Counted from the stretch's first letter, positions 43,974-52,193 are shown. The stretch is DNA of 64,000 nt from Bacteroidales bacterium WCE2004 (GCA_900167895.1 FUZR01000001.1:62001-126000); one strand, 5' to 3'. The notes: generated by a model from the letters alone, not told the origin. Program-made: numbers and translations.

Positions 43974-44546
43974 TTATGGTTTCACTAATTGTTCAAAGCC
44001 GCCGCTGCCCCGCAGCAAGGCATCGAAGCCCGACTGCCCGCGGGAATAGAGCGTGTCGCACGGATAGCGCGTCAGGCGGTTGCAGTGCGAGCAGCCCGGC
44101 ATCTCGAAGAGCGTCCCCTGCGAGCCGCAGAGGAAGAAACTGTCGCGGATGGGGTCATAGCTCAGCGAGCAGGGCACGACGTCCAGCACACACGGCACCC
44201 CGTTCTCCTTGTATTCCAGCGAACGGGCGCTCCACACCGTGCCCCGGCTGGACACATAGACGCCCAGATGGCCGTCGGCGTCCAGCCCGGCCACCATCAC
44301 GGAGCCGCCGCCGGCCGCCACGGCGCGCCAGCGCATCTGCGGATAGAAGCCCGCGTACTGGGCGTTGAAGTCGAACGCGGTCCAGGTCTCGCCGTCCGCC
44401 GAACGCAGGATCTCCCCTGCTTCCGTGACAGTCCAGCGGACGCCGTCCGCATCGACGCAGGAAATCTGCCCGCGGGCAGCCGGAGCGCCCGCAAGCAGGA
44501 AAAACGTCAGGAAGAAAGCAAGATACTTTCGGAAACGGTCCATCAA
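43974..44546 (-). CDS. Secreted BNR/YCF48-like protein of unknown function
   Basis: 190 residues. The signal peptide ends in AGAPAARGQ. The mature part alternates short beta motifs of the type GVRWTVTEAGEILRSADGETWTAF and VMVAGLDADGHLGVYVSSRGTVWSA, like the Asp-box or YCF48 propeller repeats. It is too short for a full sialidase propeller and lacks catalytic Arg/Tyr patterns. A Cys-rich region (CSHCNRLTRYPC) follows. First gene of the minus-strand hemicellulase operon (15-nt gap to the tandem GH43). ATG 44546 and 44543 are equivalent starts. Its first ten codons recur at about 48.55-48.58 kb as part of the tandem duplication. Confidence 0.65.
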   Translation of the reverse strand: MMDRFRKYLAFFLTFFLLAGAPAARGQISCVDADGVRWTVTEAGEILRSADGETWTAFDFNAQYAGFYPQMRWRAVAAGGGSVMVAGLDADGHLGVYVSSRGTVWSARSLEYKENGVPCVLDVVPCSLSYDPIRDSFFLCGSQGTLFEMPGCSHCNRLTRYPCDTLYSRGQSGFDALLRGSGGFEQLVKP

Positions 44547-44568
44547 TTGGTTTTGGCTTGATGCGTCC

Positions 44569-44617
44569 CAAAGGTACGAACTTCCCTTGCAATTTCAAGC
44601 GCATTTATGCATCTTTG
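44569..44617. promoter_or_regulatory. Divergent promoters: hemicellulase operon and GH51-protease fusion
   Basis: On the minus strand TACCTTTG (44569-44576) has TTG 19 nt upstream (44596-44598). On the plus strand CATCTTTG (44610-44617) has TTG 20 nt upstream (44587-44589); only its first base deviates from TAnnTTTG. The two promoters interleave, so they may compete or be co-regulated. Confidence 0.65.
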
Positions 44618-44644
44618 TCACCTAAACTTATAACCGCCCCTATA

Positions 44645-47600
44645 ATGCACAAACACCACTTCATTGCTTGTCTTGCAGCTCTCTGTCTCTCCACCTGTGG
44701 CTTATTCCTCCACGCCCAGGAACCCGTCCGGCTGGACATCGATTCCCGCCACGTCCAGGGACAGATCGACCCGCTCATCTACGGGCAGCTTTTCGAACAC
44801 ATCTATTTCTCCGCCAACAACGGCGTGTGGCAGGAGATCATCTACGGCCGCTCCTTCGAGCCCGAGCATTATCCCGGCATCCCGCCGCGCGACGGCTACT
44901 TCGACGGCTGGTTCGCCGACGCGGAGGGCGTCCTGCATTCCCCCACCCGCTACGAGCAGCCCATCCCGCTGACCACGGTCGACACCGACAGCTACGACCT
45001 CGAGATGGATGTGGCCTGGCGCGCCTACCGCCTGCCCAACCGGCGCTGGAGCGGCGGCCTGCTGGACCTGCGCTTCGCGTTCAAGGACCAGGAGAACGGC
45101 GAGCCGTATTTCCTGCGCCTCTATGATCCCGCCTTCGAGGGCCAGCGCTTCAACCTGGCGCAGACGGCCGCGCAGGTCGAGGCCGACAACCAGGCCAAGG
45201 CCCTCGCCCAAGCCCAGAAGAAGGCCTCGAGCGCCGAGTTCTCCATCGCCACGCGCGTAGAGAAGGAAGTCACCTTCTTCGGCAACACCCGCAAGGTCAC
45301 GGCGCTGGAGCCGCTCGCCACGGCTGCGGCCCAGGAGGCACAGACCGACCAGTCCGCCTGGCACCACCTCAAGATCAGCTGCCGCAAGCAGAAGGTGGCA
45401 GTGTGGTGGGACGGCGTCAAGGTCCTGAACACCAAGCTCCCCACCGGCCGCAAGAGCAATACGCTCACCCTCTGGGAGAATTATACCGAAGCCCGCTTCC
45501 GCAACATCACCGTCCGCGACGCCAGGGGCAAACAGACCTTCTTCGAAGGCCTGCCCGAGGCTGTCGCCATCCCCGACGTGGCGCCCGAATGGACCGCCTT
45601 CGGCGAAGGCCGCTTCAAGCTCGTCAAGGGCGACGCCGTCAATATGGACTATGCCCAGCAGATCACGACGCAGGGTCTCTCCGGCCTGCAGCAGGGCCCG
45701 CAGGCCGTGCGCCCGGGCGACGCCTTCGTAGGCTCCGTCTACGCCAAGGGCGACGGGCGGGCCCGGCTGACCGTCGGCCTGCGCCGGGACGACCAGTGGG
45801 TCGCCCGGCAGGAACTCGGCACCCCGTCCTCCGACTGGAAATGCTATGAATTCACCCTCGACGCCGGGGACTACGAAGGCGATGCGGACTTCGCCATCGC
45901 CGCCTCCGACGGCACGCTCCTGATCGACCAGGCCTCGATGGGCACCCGTTCCGGACAGGCCCTCGGCGGCTTCCGGCCCGACATTTTCGAGGCCGTCAAG
46001 ACCCTGCACCCGACCTGCCTGCGCTGGCCGGGCGGCGGCTATGCCGCGCAATACGACTGGCGCTGGGGCATCGGCCCGCAGAAGGACCGCAAGCGCTGGG
46101 ACCACTGGATGTGGATGGACTACGACCAGAACTGCTTCGGCACCGATGAATTCATCCAGTTCTGCCGTGCAATCGGCTCCGAACCCGTCATCGTGGTGAG
46201 CGTGGGTTTCGAGCGGCCCGAATCCGAATACGACCAGATCCTGCAGAACGCCGTGGACTGGCTGCGCTACTGCAATGAGCCCGCCACGGGCGAGTGGGGC
46301 GCCGTGCGCGCCGCCAACGGCCATCCTGAGCCCTACAACGTCAAATACTGGGAGATCGACAACGAGATGTGGGAGATGGGCATCGAGCGCTACGAGCGCT
46401 GCGTACGCGACTACTCCGCAGCGTTGCGCGCCGTCGATCCCGACATCAAGATCATCGCCTGCGGCGGTTTCCCGGAGGACGAAGCCTTCCTGAAGCGCTC
46501 CGGCGCCTGTTTCGACTACCTCAGCCTGCACCACTACGAGCAGGCGGGCGGCTACGCCACGGGCCCCGGCCGCCTCGCTGAGCAATATAAGAAGTACGCG
46601 GAGATGATTGCCGCCTGCCCCAATCCCGACATCAAGCTGTTCATCTCCGAATGGAACCTCAACAGCACCGACTGGCGCACGGGCCTGTTCGCCGGCGGCT
46701 TCCTCAACGTCTGCGAGCAGCTGGACGTAGTGGCGATGGGCGCCGCCGCGCTCTTCATCCGGCGCACCGACGCGCCCGACTGGAACAACGCCTTCATCAA
46801 CTTCGACTACAAGGACCTCTTCGTCGCCCCCAACTACCAGGTCACGGATCTTTGGTACGACCACTTCGCCCCGAACCGGCTTGCCGTTTCCGGCGACGCC
46901 AAAGAGCTGAGCGTCAGCGCTTCCCGCGCCAACGACAGCGGCATCGTGACCGTAAAGGTCGTCAACCCGACCGACAAGCCCTACAGCCTTACGCTCGCGC
47001 CGGACTGGAATTCCGTCGCCACGGCCGACTACGACTACATCGCGCCGGGCTCGCTCGACGCCGCCAACGACATGGCGCACAAACAGGCCGTCCAGCACCA
47101 ACGCAAGGCCCTGCAGCCCGAGGGCAAGACCGTCACCTTCACCGTCGAGCCCCTCTCCGCCGGCGTCGTCACGCTCAGCCGGAAGGTTTGGGCCGACATG
47201 GAGTTCTACGGCCACGTCTACGTGGATTTGGAGGTCAAAGGGAACGAAGCGCACTTCGTCCTGGATACGGGCGCACCCGACTCGTTCCCGGACAGCACCT
47301 TCGTCGCCCGAGACGGCCTCAAGTACGAACACACATACTTCACCAGGTGGGGCGGCGCCGGAGACGGCATGGTGACGGTGACGGTCATCAACCATGAATT
47401 CACCTATTCGATGGGCGGCAAGGAATACCAGACCGTCATCTCCCCCATCGTCGACCTCAAGGCAATCCTGGGAGACCATGCCGACGGCCTGGTCGGCCTG
47501 AACGAGGTCGGCGACGCGGCCATTGCCATCGACTTCCAGAATAGAAAGGTCGGCTTCTGGGACAAGGTGGAAGCGGAGGACATAGAAGGATTCACGGCCA

Positions 47601-48295
47601 TTCCGGTCGAGTATAAGAACATGCGGATCCTGCTGCCGGTCCGCGCACGGATCCGCGACGGGATCACCGTCGAAGGCAAGGTCCTGATGGATCTGGGCAG
47701 CCCCCATTCGCTTTCCCTGACGCGCGTCACCAGCGAAAAATATGGTCTGGCAGCCGTCCAGCCCTTCCTGGCCACCGCCTCGCTCGTCGGCGGCATCGGC
47801 GGCGGATCAAGCAGCCACAACTTCCGGGCGCTCGGCCTGGACCTCGGCCCGTTCTCGTTCGACGACGTCGTCATGACGTACAGCCTCAACAAAAAAGGAG
47901 CGCTGGCATATGGAGAATGGATCGGCCTCCTGGGCAATGATATCTGGGGCCGGTTCGACTTGATCATCGACGCATCCCACGGCAAGCTCTACCTGCGGCC
48001 CAACGCCTACTATGACAAACCGTTCTCGGCCCCCACCCGGGGGTTCAGCGCGACTTATCGTTCGCAGACGCTCGGCTATTGGCCGGTCAACTCCCTCTAC
48101 GAGGGCTCCAACGCCCAGAAGGCCGGCCTGCGGCGCGGCGACCGCATCGTCGCCGTCAACGGCCGCGACGTCAAGACCTACAGCCACGAGGCCTACCGGA
48201 CCTGGTCCGACGGCCTGCAGTCCGTCACCCTCACGGTCCTGCGCGACGGCCAGGAACTGGAAATCTCCTTCGATTTCGACGAGCCGAAAATCTAA
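44645..48295 (+). CDS. GH51 arabinofuranosidase fused to aspartyl protease-like and PDZ domains
   Basis: 1216 residues from the ATG at 44645, after the promoter. ATGs upstream lie in the untranslated region. Residues 1-28 are a signal peptide ending AQEP. Residues 30-830 are a complete GH51 enzyme with an N-terminal LamG/CBM-like domain, acid/base E574 (WEIDNEMWE) and nucleophile E669 (LFISEWNLN). Residues 835-1130 form a two-lobe retropepsin-like domain with VLDTGAP (D874) and VLMDLGSP (D1016). Residues 1144-1216 form a PDZ domain (NSLYEGSNAQKAGLRRGDRIVAVNGRDV). The protease-PDZ part and even the signal peptide are homologous to the next gene. In the second lobe the usual DTG/DSG is DLG, so proteolytic activity is uncertain. 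A GH51-protease fusion is, to my knowledge, unusual. Only one continuous frame is seen, with no stop or shift at the junction (about 47190). Confidence 0.88.
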   Translation: MHKHHFIACLAALCLSTCGLFLHAQEPVRLDIDSRHVQGQIDPLIYGQLFEHIYFSANNGVWQEIIYGRSFEPEHYPGIPPRDGYFDGWFADAEGVLHSPTRYEQPIPLTTVDTDSYDLEMDVAWRAYRLPNRRWSGGLLDLRFAFKDQENGEPYFLRLYDPAFEGQRFNLAQTAAQVEADNQAKALAQAQKKASSAEFSIATRVEKEVTFFGNTRKVTALEPLATAAAQEAQTDQSAWHHLKISCRKQKVAVWWDGVKVLNTKLPTGRKSNTLTLWENYTEARFRNITVRDARGKQTFFEGLPEAVAIPDVAPEWTAFGEGRFKLVKGDAVNMDYAQQITTQGLSGLQQGPQAVRPGDAFVGSVYAKGDGRARLTVGLRRDDQWVARQELGTPSSDWKCYEFTLDAGDYEGDADFAIAASDGTLLIDQASMGTRSGQALGGFRPDIFEAVKTLHPTCLRWPGGGYAAQYDWRWGIGPQKDRKRWDHWMWMDYDQNCFGTDEFIQFCRAIGSEPVIVVSVGFERPESEYDQILQNAVDWLRYCNEPATGEWGAVRAANGHPEPYNVKYWEIDNEMWEMGIERYERCVRDYSAALRAVDPDIKIIACGGFPEDEAFLKRSGACFDYLSLHHYEQAGGYATGPGRLAEQYKKYAEMIAACPNPDIKLFISEWNLNSTDWRTGLFAGGFLNVCEQLDVVAMGAAALFIRRTDAPDWNNAFINFDYKDLFVAPNYQVTDLWYDHFAPNRLAVSGDAKELSVSASRANDSGIVTVKVVNPTDKPYSLTLAPDWNSVATADYDYIAPGSLDAANDMAHKQAVQHQRKALQPEGKTVTFTVEPLSAGVVTLSRKVWADMEFYGHVYVDLEVKGNEAHFVLDTGAPDSFPDSTFVARDGLKYEHTYFTRWGGAGDGMVTVTVINHEFTYSMGGKEYQTVISPIVDLKAILGDHADGLVGLNEVGDAAIAIDFQNRKVGFWDKVEAEDIEGFTAIPVEYKNMRILLPVRARIRDGITVEGKVLMDLGSPHSLSLTRVTSEKYGLAAVQPFLATASLVGGIGGGSSSHNFRALGLDLGPFSFDDVVMTYSLNKKGALAYGEWIGLLGNDIWGRFDLIIDASHGKLYLRPNAYYDKPFSAPTRGFSATYRSQTLGYWPVNSLYEGSNAQKAGLRRGDRIVAVNGRDVKTYSHEAYRTWSDGLQSVTLTVLRDGQELEISFDFDEPKI

Positions 48296-48333
48296 AAACC
48301 GCACGGAATGCATGCATTTACGGAAATAATTGA

Positions 48334-48341
48334 TAACTCTG
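48334..48341 (+). promoter_or_regulatory. Damaged his promoter, duplicate copy
   Basis: TAACTCTG stands where the functional copy at 49902-49909 has TAACTTTG. The conserved third T of the TTTG core is changed to C, which should weaken the promoter. Confidence 0.6.
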
Positions 48342-48348
48342 CAAGAGT

Positions 48349-48390
48349 ATGAAAATGACGCGCGCACATCACCACCACCACCGAGTCTGA
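48349..48390 (+). CDS. hisL: His leader peptide, duplicate copy
   Basis: A 13-codon ORF, MKMTRAHHHHHRV. It has five consecutive His codons (CAT then four CAC) and stops at TGA. The length and His run are identical to the leader before hisG. It precedes a terminator hairpin and a truncated hisG, so it no longer controls biosynthetic genes. Ribosome stalling at the His codons should still shape the downstream RNA if the region is transcribed (read-through from the GH51-protease gene is possible). Confidence 0.75.
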   Translation: MKMTRAHHHHHRV

Positions 48391-48431
48391 CAGATCCGGT
48401 AGGTCGGCGTGTGCATACTCATCGCAATACA

Positions 48432-48464
48432 AGGCTTGCCGGGACACCGGGAAGCCTTTTTTTT
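48432..48464 (+). terminator. Attenuator terminator, duplicate copy
   Basis: AGGCTTGCCGG pairs with CCGGGAAGCCT (one bulge) around GACA and is followed by eight T residues. It is stronger in its T-tract than the functional copy. It also serves as the terminator for the GH51-protease gene. Confidence 0.8.
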
Positions 48465-48491
48465 GTATGATTTAAGTTAGTAGTTTTCGAT

Positions 48492-48599
48492 ATGCTCAGA
48501 TTAGCCATCCAATCCAAGGGCCGTCTCAACGAAGAGAGCACCGCCAGTCCGGAGACTAGATACTTGTGCAAACAGTTCATAGATTGGTTTTCGCTTTGA
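48492..48599 (+). pseudogene. Truncated hisG 5' fragment
   Basis: The first 18 codons match hisG (MLRLAIQSKGRLNEESTA), then the sequence switches at 48546 to duplication-junction sequence and ends after 35 codons in a TGA. It is separated from the damaged his promoter by the attenuator, as in the intact operon. It marks the right-hand breakpoint of the tandem duplication. No function expected for the peptide. Confidence 0.88.
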
Positions 48600-48606
48600 T
48601 GCGTCT

Positions 48607-48656
48607 CAAAGGTACAAACTTCCGCTTGCAAATTCAAACACAATTTCGCAACTTTA
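48607..48656. promoter_or_regulatory. Duplicated divergent promoter region
   Basis: On the minus strand an exact TACCTTTG survives at 48607-48614, now facing the hisG stub and duplicate leader instead of a gene. On the plus strand CAACTTTA (48649-48656) replaces the CATCTTTG of unit 1, so the promoter of the stand-alone protease gene looks weak. Confidence 0.55.
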
Positions 48657-48684
48657 CATTCTAAAATAAATACCTGATTTATCT

Positions 48685-49863
48685 ATGCGCAAACACTTCC
48701 TCATCGCCATTCTGGCTTCCCTCAGCTTTTTCGCTTCCGCCCAGGAACCCTCAAAATACTTCCCGATGGATTTCTACCGCCACCTCTACCTCAACGTGAC
48801 GGTCGAAGGCCGGGAAGCGCACTTCGCCCTGGACACGGGCGCCCCTTATTCGATCCCCGACAGCACCTTCGTGGCCCGGGAGGGCCTCCAATACAAGAAT
48901 GTATTCAAGGCCCGGATGGGCGGCACCGGCAACGGCAAGGCCACGGTTCGCGTGATCAACAACGAATTCACCTATTCGATGGGCGGCAGGCAGTATAAGA
49001 GCAAGATATCCCCCGTCGTCCAGCTGAAAGAGATCCTCGGCGACTACGCCGACGGCCTGGTCGGCCTCTCCGAGGTCGGCGACGCCGCCATCGCCATCGA
49101 CTACGTGAACGGCCGGATCGGCTTCTGGGACAAGGTCGAGGCAAAAGACGTGGAAGGTTACACGGCCATCCCGGTCGAATACAAGGACAACCGGATCCTG
49201 CTGCCGATCCGCGTGCAGGTCCGCGACGGGATCACCGTCGAGGGCAAGGCCATCATGGACCTGGGCAATCCCTATTCGATCGATTTCACGCGCGCCGCAG
49301 CTGACAAGTTTGGCCTCCTGGCTGTCAAGCCCGTCCTGACGTCCTCGATGGCCGCCGGCGGCATCGGAGGAGGCAGCAGCAGCGGTGATTTCCGCGCGCA
49401 GCGCGCGGAGATCGGCCCGTTCGCGCTGGACGCTCCCATCGTGGCATACAGCTTCAACACCGAGGGCGCCCTTGCCGACGGCAAATGGATCGCGCTGCTG
49501 GGCAACGAGATCTGGAGCCGCTTCGACATGGTCATCGACGCGGCCCACGGCAAGCTCTACCTGCGGCCCAACGCCACCTTCGCCGATCCTTTCGACTGTC
49601 CCGTCAAAGGTTTCAGCGCCACCTACCGCACGCAGACGCTCGGCTGCTGGACGGTCAACAGCCTCTACGACGGCTCCAACGCCCAGAAGGCCGGCCTGCG
49701 GGGCGGCGACCGCATCGTCGCCGTCAACGGCCGCGACGTCAAGACCTACAGCCACGAGGCCTACCGGACCTGGTCCGACGGCCTGCAGTCCGTCACCCTC
49801 ACGGTCCTGCGCGACGGCCAGGAACAGGAAATCTCCTTCGATTTCGACGAGCCGAAACTCTAA
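48685..49863 (+). CDS. Secreted aspartyl protease-like protein with PDZ domain
   Basis: 392 residues. The signal peptide MRKHFLIAILASLSFFASAQ is recognisably homologous to that of the GH51 fusion. The retropepsin-like domain has ALDTGAP (D50) and IMDLGNP (D192). The PDZ domain occupies about 315-392 with KAGLRGGDRIVAVNGRD. The second lobe carries DLG rather than DTG/DSG, as in the fusion. The PDZ 3' coding sequence is nearly identical to unit 1 whereas the protease part is clearly more diverged. This points to recent gene conversion at the 3' end. Role unknown. Its closest neighbours are the hemicellulase operon and his operon, neither of which explains it. Confidence 0.87.
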   Translation: MRKHFLIAILASLSFFASAQEPSKYFPMDFYRHLYLNVTVEGREAHFALDTGAPYSIPDSTFVAREGLQYKNVFKARMGGTGNGKATVRVINNEFTYSMGGRQYKSKISPVVQLKEILGDYADGLVGLSEVGDAAIAIDYVNGRIGFWDKVEAKDVEGYTAIPVEYKDNRILLPIRVQVRDGITVEGKAIMDLGNPYSIDFTRAAADKFGLLAVKPVLTSSMAAGGIGGGSSSGDFRAQRAEIGPFALDAPIVAYSFNTEGALADGKWIALLGNEIWSRFDMVIDAAHGKLYLRPNATFADPFDCPVKGFSATYRTQTLGCWTVNSLYDGSNAQKAGLRGGDRIVAVNGRDVKTYSHEAYRTWSDGLQSVTLTVLRDGQEQEISFDFDEPKL

Positions 49864-49901
49864 AAAGGGCACGGAATGCTTGCATTTACGGAAATAATTG
49901 A

Positions 49902-49909
49902 TAACTTTG
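49902..49909 (+). promoter_or_regulatory. his operon promoter
   Basis: TAACTTTG matches TAnnTTTG and ends 7 nt before the leader ATG at 49917. The leader transcript is therefore short or leaderless at its start. Confidence 0.75.
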
Positions 49910-49916
49910 CCCAAGT

Positions 49917-49958
49917 ATGAATATGAAGCGCACTCATCACCACCACCACCGAGTCTGA
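49917..49958 (+). CDS. hisL: Histidine operon leader peptide
   Basis: A 13-codon ORF, MNMKRTHHHHHRV, with five adjacent His codons and a TGA stop. It lies 7 nt after the -7 box and 98 nt before hisG, with a terminator between. This is the classical layout for attenuation: scarce charged tRNA-His stalls the ribosome at the His run and prevents terminator formation. The peptide itself has no other role. Too short for standard gene calling. The second copy at 48349 conserves the His run exactly, which supports function of the original. Confidence 0.9.
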   Translation: MNMKRTHHHHHRV

Positions 49959-49998
49959 CTGATCCGGTAGGTCGGCGTGTGCGTACGCACGCAATACA

Positions 49999-50030
49999 GG
50001 GCTTGCCGGGATGCCGGGAAGCCCTTTTTT
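49999..50030 (+). terminator. his operon attenuator
   Basis: GGGCTTGCCGG pairs with CCGGGAAGCCC around GATG and is followed by TTTTTTG. Between leader and terminator the palindrome GTGCGTACGCAC (about 49979-49990) and CCGGTAGGTCGGCG could form the pause and antiterminator hairpins. Confidence 0.88.
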
Positions 50031-50056
50031 GTTGAAATAAGTTAGTAGTAAAAGAT

Positions 50057-50908
50057 ATGCTCAGATTAGCCATTCAGTCCAAGGGCCGCCTCAACGAAGA
50101 GAGCACCGCCCTGCTGCGCGAGATCGGCATCGACGTCGATGACTCCCGCCGCAAATTCCTCGCCCAGGCCGCCAATTTCCCCCTGGAGCTCCTCTACATG
50201 CGCGACGACGACATCCCGCAGGTCGTCTCCAACGGCACCGCTTCCCTCGGCATCGTGGGGCTCAACGAAGTCGCGGAGCGCGGCTTCGACGTGCAAGTCG
50301 TGGAGAAGCTCGGCTTCGGCGCCTGCCGCATTTCGCTCGCCGTGCCCAAGACGGTGGACTACGACGGTCCGCAGTGGTTCAACGGCAAGCGCATCGCCAC
50401 CTCCTACCCCAACATCCTGCGCAAATGGCTGCAGGAGCAGGGCATCGAGGCCGAGATCGAAGTGATCACCGGCTCCGTGGAGATCGCCCCGGCCGCCGAC
50501 ATCGCCGACGCCATCTTCGACATCGTCTCCTCCGGCGGCACCCTCGTCAGCAACGGCCTCCGCGAGGTGGAGAAGATCTTCTGGTCCGAGGCCGTGCTCA
50601 TCTCTTCCGGCAAGCTCAGCGACGAGGAGCAGAAGGTGCTCGACGAGATGCTGTTCCGCTTCGAGTCCGCCAAGGTCAGCCGCCACAAGAAGTATATCCT
50701 GATGAATCTTCCGCAGGCTTCCGTCGAAGAGGCGACGCGCATCCTTCCGGCCATGCGCAGCCCGACCGTGATGCCGCTCGCCGCCGAGGGCTGGTGCTCG
50801 ATGCACTCCGTGGTGGACGAAGCGGATCTCTGGGAGAAGATCCAGCAGCTCAAGGCCATCGGCGCCGAGGGCATCCTCGTTCTGAATATCGACAAAATCA
50901 TCCCGTAA
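50057..50908 (+). CDS. hisG: ATP phosphoribosyltransferase
   Basis: 283 residues, so the long form with its own C-terminal regulatory ACT-like domain (no HisZ needed). It catalyses the first, feedback-inhibited step: ATP plus PRPP to phosphoribosyl-ATP. Motifs are LRLAIQSKGRLNEEST at the start, DDIPQVVSNGTASLGIVGLNEVAE, the PRPP loop region EVITGSVEIAPAADIADAIFDIVSSGGTLVSNGLREVE and the C-terminal YILMNLPQASVEEATRILPAMRSPTVMPLA. It starts 27 nt after the attenuator. Confidence 0.97.
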   Translation: MLRLAIQSKGRLNEESTALLREIGIDVDDSRRKFLAQAANFPLELLYMRDDDIPQVVSNGTASLGIVGLNEVAERGFDVQVVEKLGFGACRISLAVPKTVDYDGPQWFNGKRIATSYPNILRKWLQEQGIEAEIEVITGSVEIAPAADIADAIFDIVSSGGTLVSNGLREVEKIFWSEAVLISSGKLSDEEQKVLDEMLFRFESAKVSRHKKYILMNLPQASVEEATRILPAMRSPTVMPLAAEGWCSMHSVVDEADLWEKIQQLKAIGAEGILVLNIDKIIP

Positions 50909-50912
50909 GCCC

Positions 50913-52193
50913 ATGGAGACCTTTCTGAATCCGTCCCGCGAGCGCTGGGCCGACCTCTGCCGGCGCCCTTCCAGCGCCAATCCGGTGGTCCGCGAGCGGG
51001 TGGAAGCCATCCTGCAGCGCGTGCGCGAGCAGGGCGACGAAGCGCTCCGCCAGCTGTCGCTGGAGATCGACCGCCGGCCGCTGGAGCAGATTGAAGTGAG
51101 CCCCGAGGAGATCCTCGAGGCGGAGGTGCGCGTCAGCCCGGCCGTCAAGCGCGCCGTGGCCGCCGCCGAAGCCAATATCCGCGCCTTCCACGAGGCCCAG
51201 CGTCCGCGCGAGATCAGCGTGGACACGGCCCCGGGCGTGCGCTGCATCCAGCGCCCCGTACCGATCGAGAAGGTCGGCCTGTATATTCCGGGCGGCACCG
51301 CCCCGCTCTTCTCCACCGTGCTGATGCTCGCCGTGCCGGCGTCCATCGCCGGCTGCGCCGAGGTGGTGCTCTGCACCCCCACGGGCGCGGACGGCAAGGT
51401 CAGCCCGGAGGTGCTCTACACCGCGGCCTACTGCGGCGTGCGGCGCATCTTCAAGCTGGGCGGCGCGCAGGCCGTGGCCGCCATGGCCTACGGCACGCAG
51501 AGCGTCCCCAAGGTGGACAAGATCTTCGGTCCCGGCAACCAATACGTCACCACGGCCAAGCAGCTGCTTTCGGCCGGCACCGTCGCCATCGACATGCCCG
51601 CAGGGCCGTCGGAGGTGATGGTCGTCGCCGACGGCTCCGCACCGGCCGCGTTCGCCGCGGCGGACCTGCTCTCGCAGGCCGAGCACGGCGCCGACAGCCA
51701 GGTGATGCTCGTCACGCCCGACGAGGCCACGGCGGCGGCCGTCCAGGCCGAGGTGGCCCGCCAGATGGCGACCCTCCCCCGCGCCGCCTATGTGCAGCAG
51801 GCGCTGGACAAGAGCCGCGCCGTCGTGTTCCCGGACGTGCAGGACCGCGTGGACTTCGCCAACGCCTATGCCCCCGAACACCTCATCCTCGCCGTCCAGG
51901 ATCCCTGGGGCTTCGCGGCCCGGATCACGGCGGCGGGCAGCGTGTTCGTAGGTGCCTGGACGCCCGAGAGCGCCGGCGACTACGCCTCCGGCACCAACCA
52001 CACCCTGCCCACCTGCGGCTGGGCCCGCTCCTTCAGCGGGGTCAACCTCGACAGTTTCTACCGCAAGATGACCCTGCAGGAACTCACCCCCGAGGGCCTG
52101 AAAGGACTTGCGGACACCATCGTCACCATGGCGGAAGCCGAAGGCCTCCAGGCCCACGCCGACGCCGTCAATATCCGTCTGCGCCATGAATAA
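50913..52193 (+). CDS. hisD: Histidinol dehydrogenase
   Basis: 426 residues. The last two oxidations (histidinol to histidine, NAD+, Zn2+). Motifs: [70 protein letters not shown] and the Zn-ligand region [20 protein letters not shown] near the C-terminus. It follows hisG after 4 nt and its end overlaps hisC by 8 nt. Confidence 0.97.
   Translation: METFLNPSRERWADLCRRPSSANPVVRERVEAILQRVREQGDEALRQLSLEIDRRPLEQIEVSPEEILEAEVRVSPAVKRAVAAAEANIRAFHEAQRPREISVDTAPGVRCIQRPVPIEKVGLYIPGGTAPLFSTVLMLAVPASIAGCAEVVLCTPTGADGKVSPEVLYTAAYCGVRRIFKLGGAQAVAAMAYGTQSVPKVDKIFGPGNQYVTTAKQLLSAGTVAIDMPAGPSEVMVVADGSAPAAFAAADLLSQAEHGADSQVMLVTPDEATAAAVQAEVARQMATLPRAAYVQQALDKSRAVVFPDVQDRVDFANAYAPEHLILAVQDPWGFAARITAAGSVFVGAWTPESAGDYASGTNHTLPTCGWARSFSGVNLDSFYRKMTLQELTPEGLKGLADTIVTMAEAEGLQAHADAVNIRLRHE

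Larger units (their letters stand above)
44520..48545. repeat. Tandem duplication, unit 1 (with GH51 insertion)
   Basis: Unit 1 runs from the first codons of the BNR-like gene (AGATACTTTC.. near 44521) over the divergent promoters, the signal peptide, GH51, protease-PDZ, his leader and attenuator to hisG codon 18 (CACCGCC at 48545). All parts except GH51 recur in the same order in unit 2 (48558-50110). The last ~200 nt of coding sequence are almost identical between units. Confidence 0.85.
48558..50110. repeat. Tandem duplication, unit 2 (without GH51)
   Basis: Unit 2 starts with AGATACTTGTGC, matching AGATACTTTCGG at 44521. It carries the BNR gene start region, promoter-like region, signal peptide, protease-PDZ gene, his leader and attenuator, and enters intact hisG. 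Relative to unit 1 it lacks only the about 2.4-kb GH51 segment between AQEP and the protease domain. Confidence 0.85.

Noticed and set aside
48419..48643. 74-codon minus-strand frame across the duplicate attenuator
   Set aside because: Its middle begins like the BNR gene start (M...KYL) but then reads antisense to the hisG stub and terminator. It is a truncated relic, not a gene.
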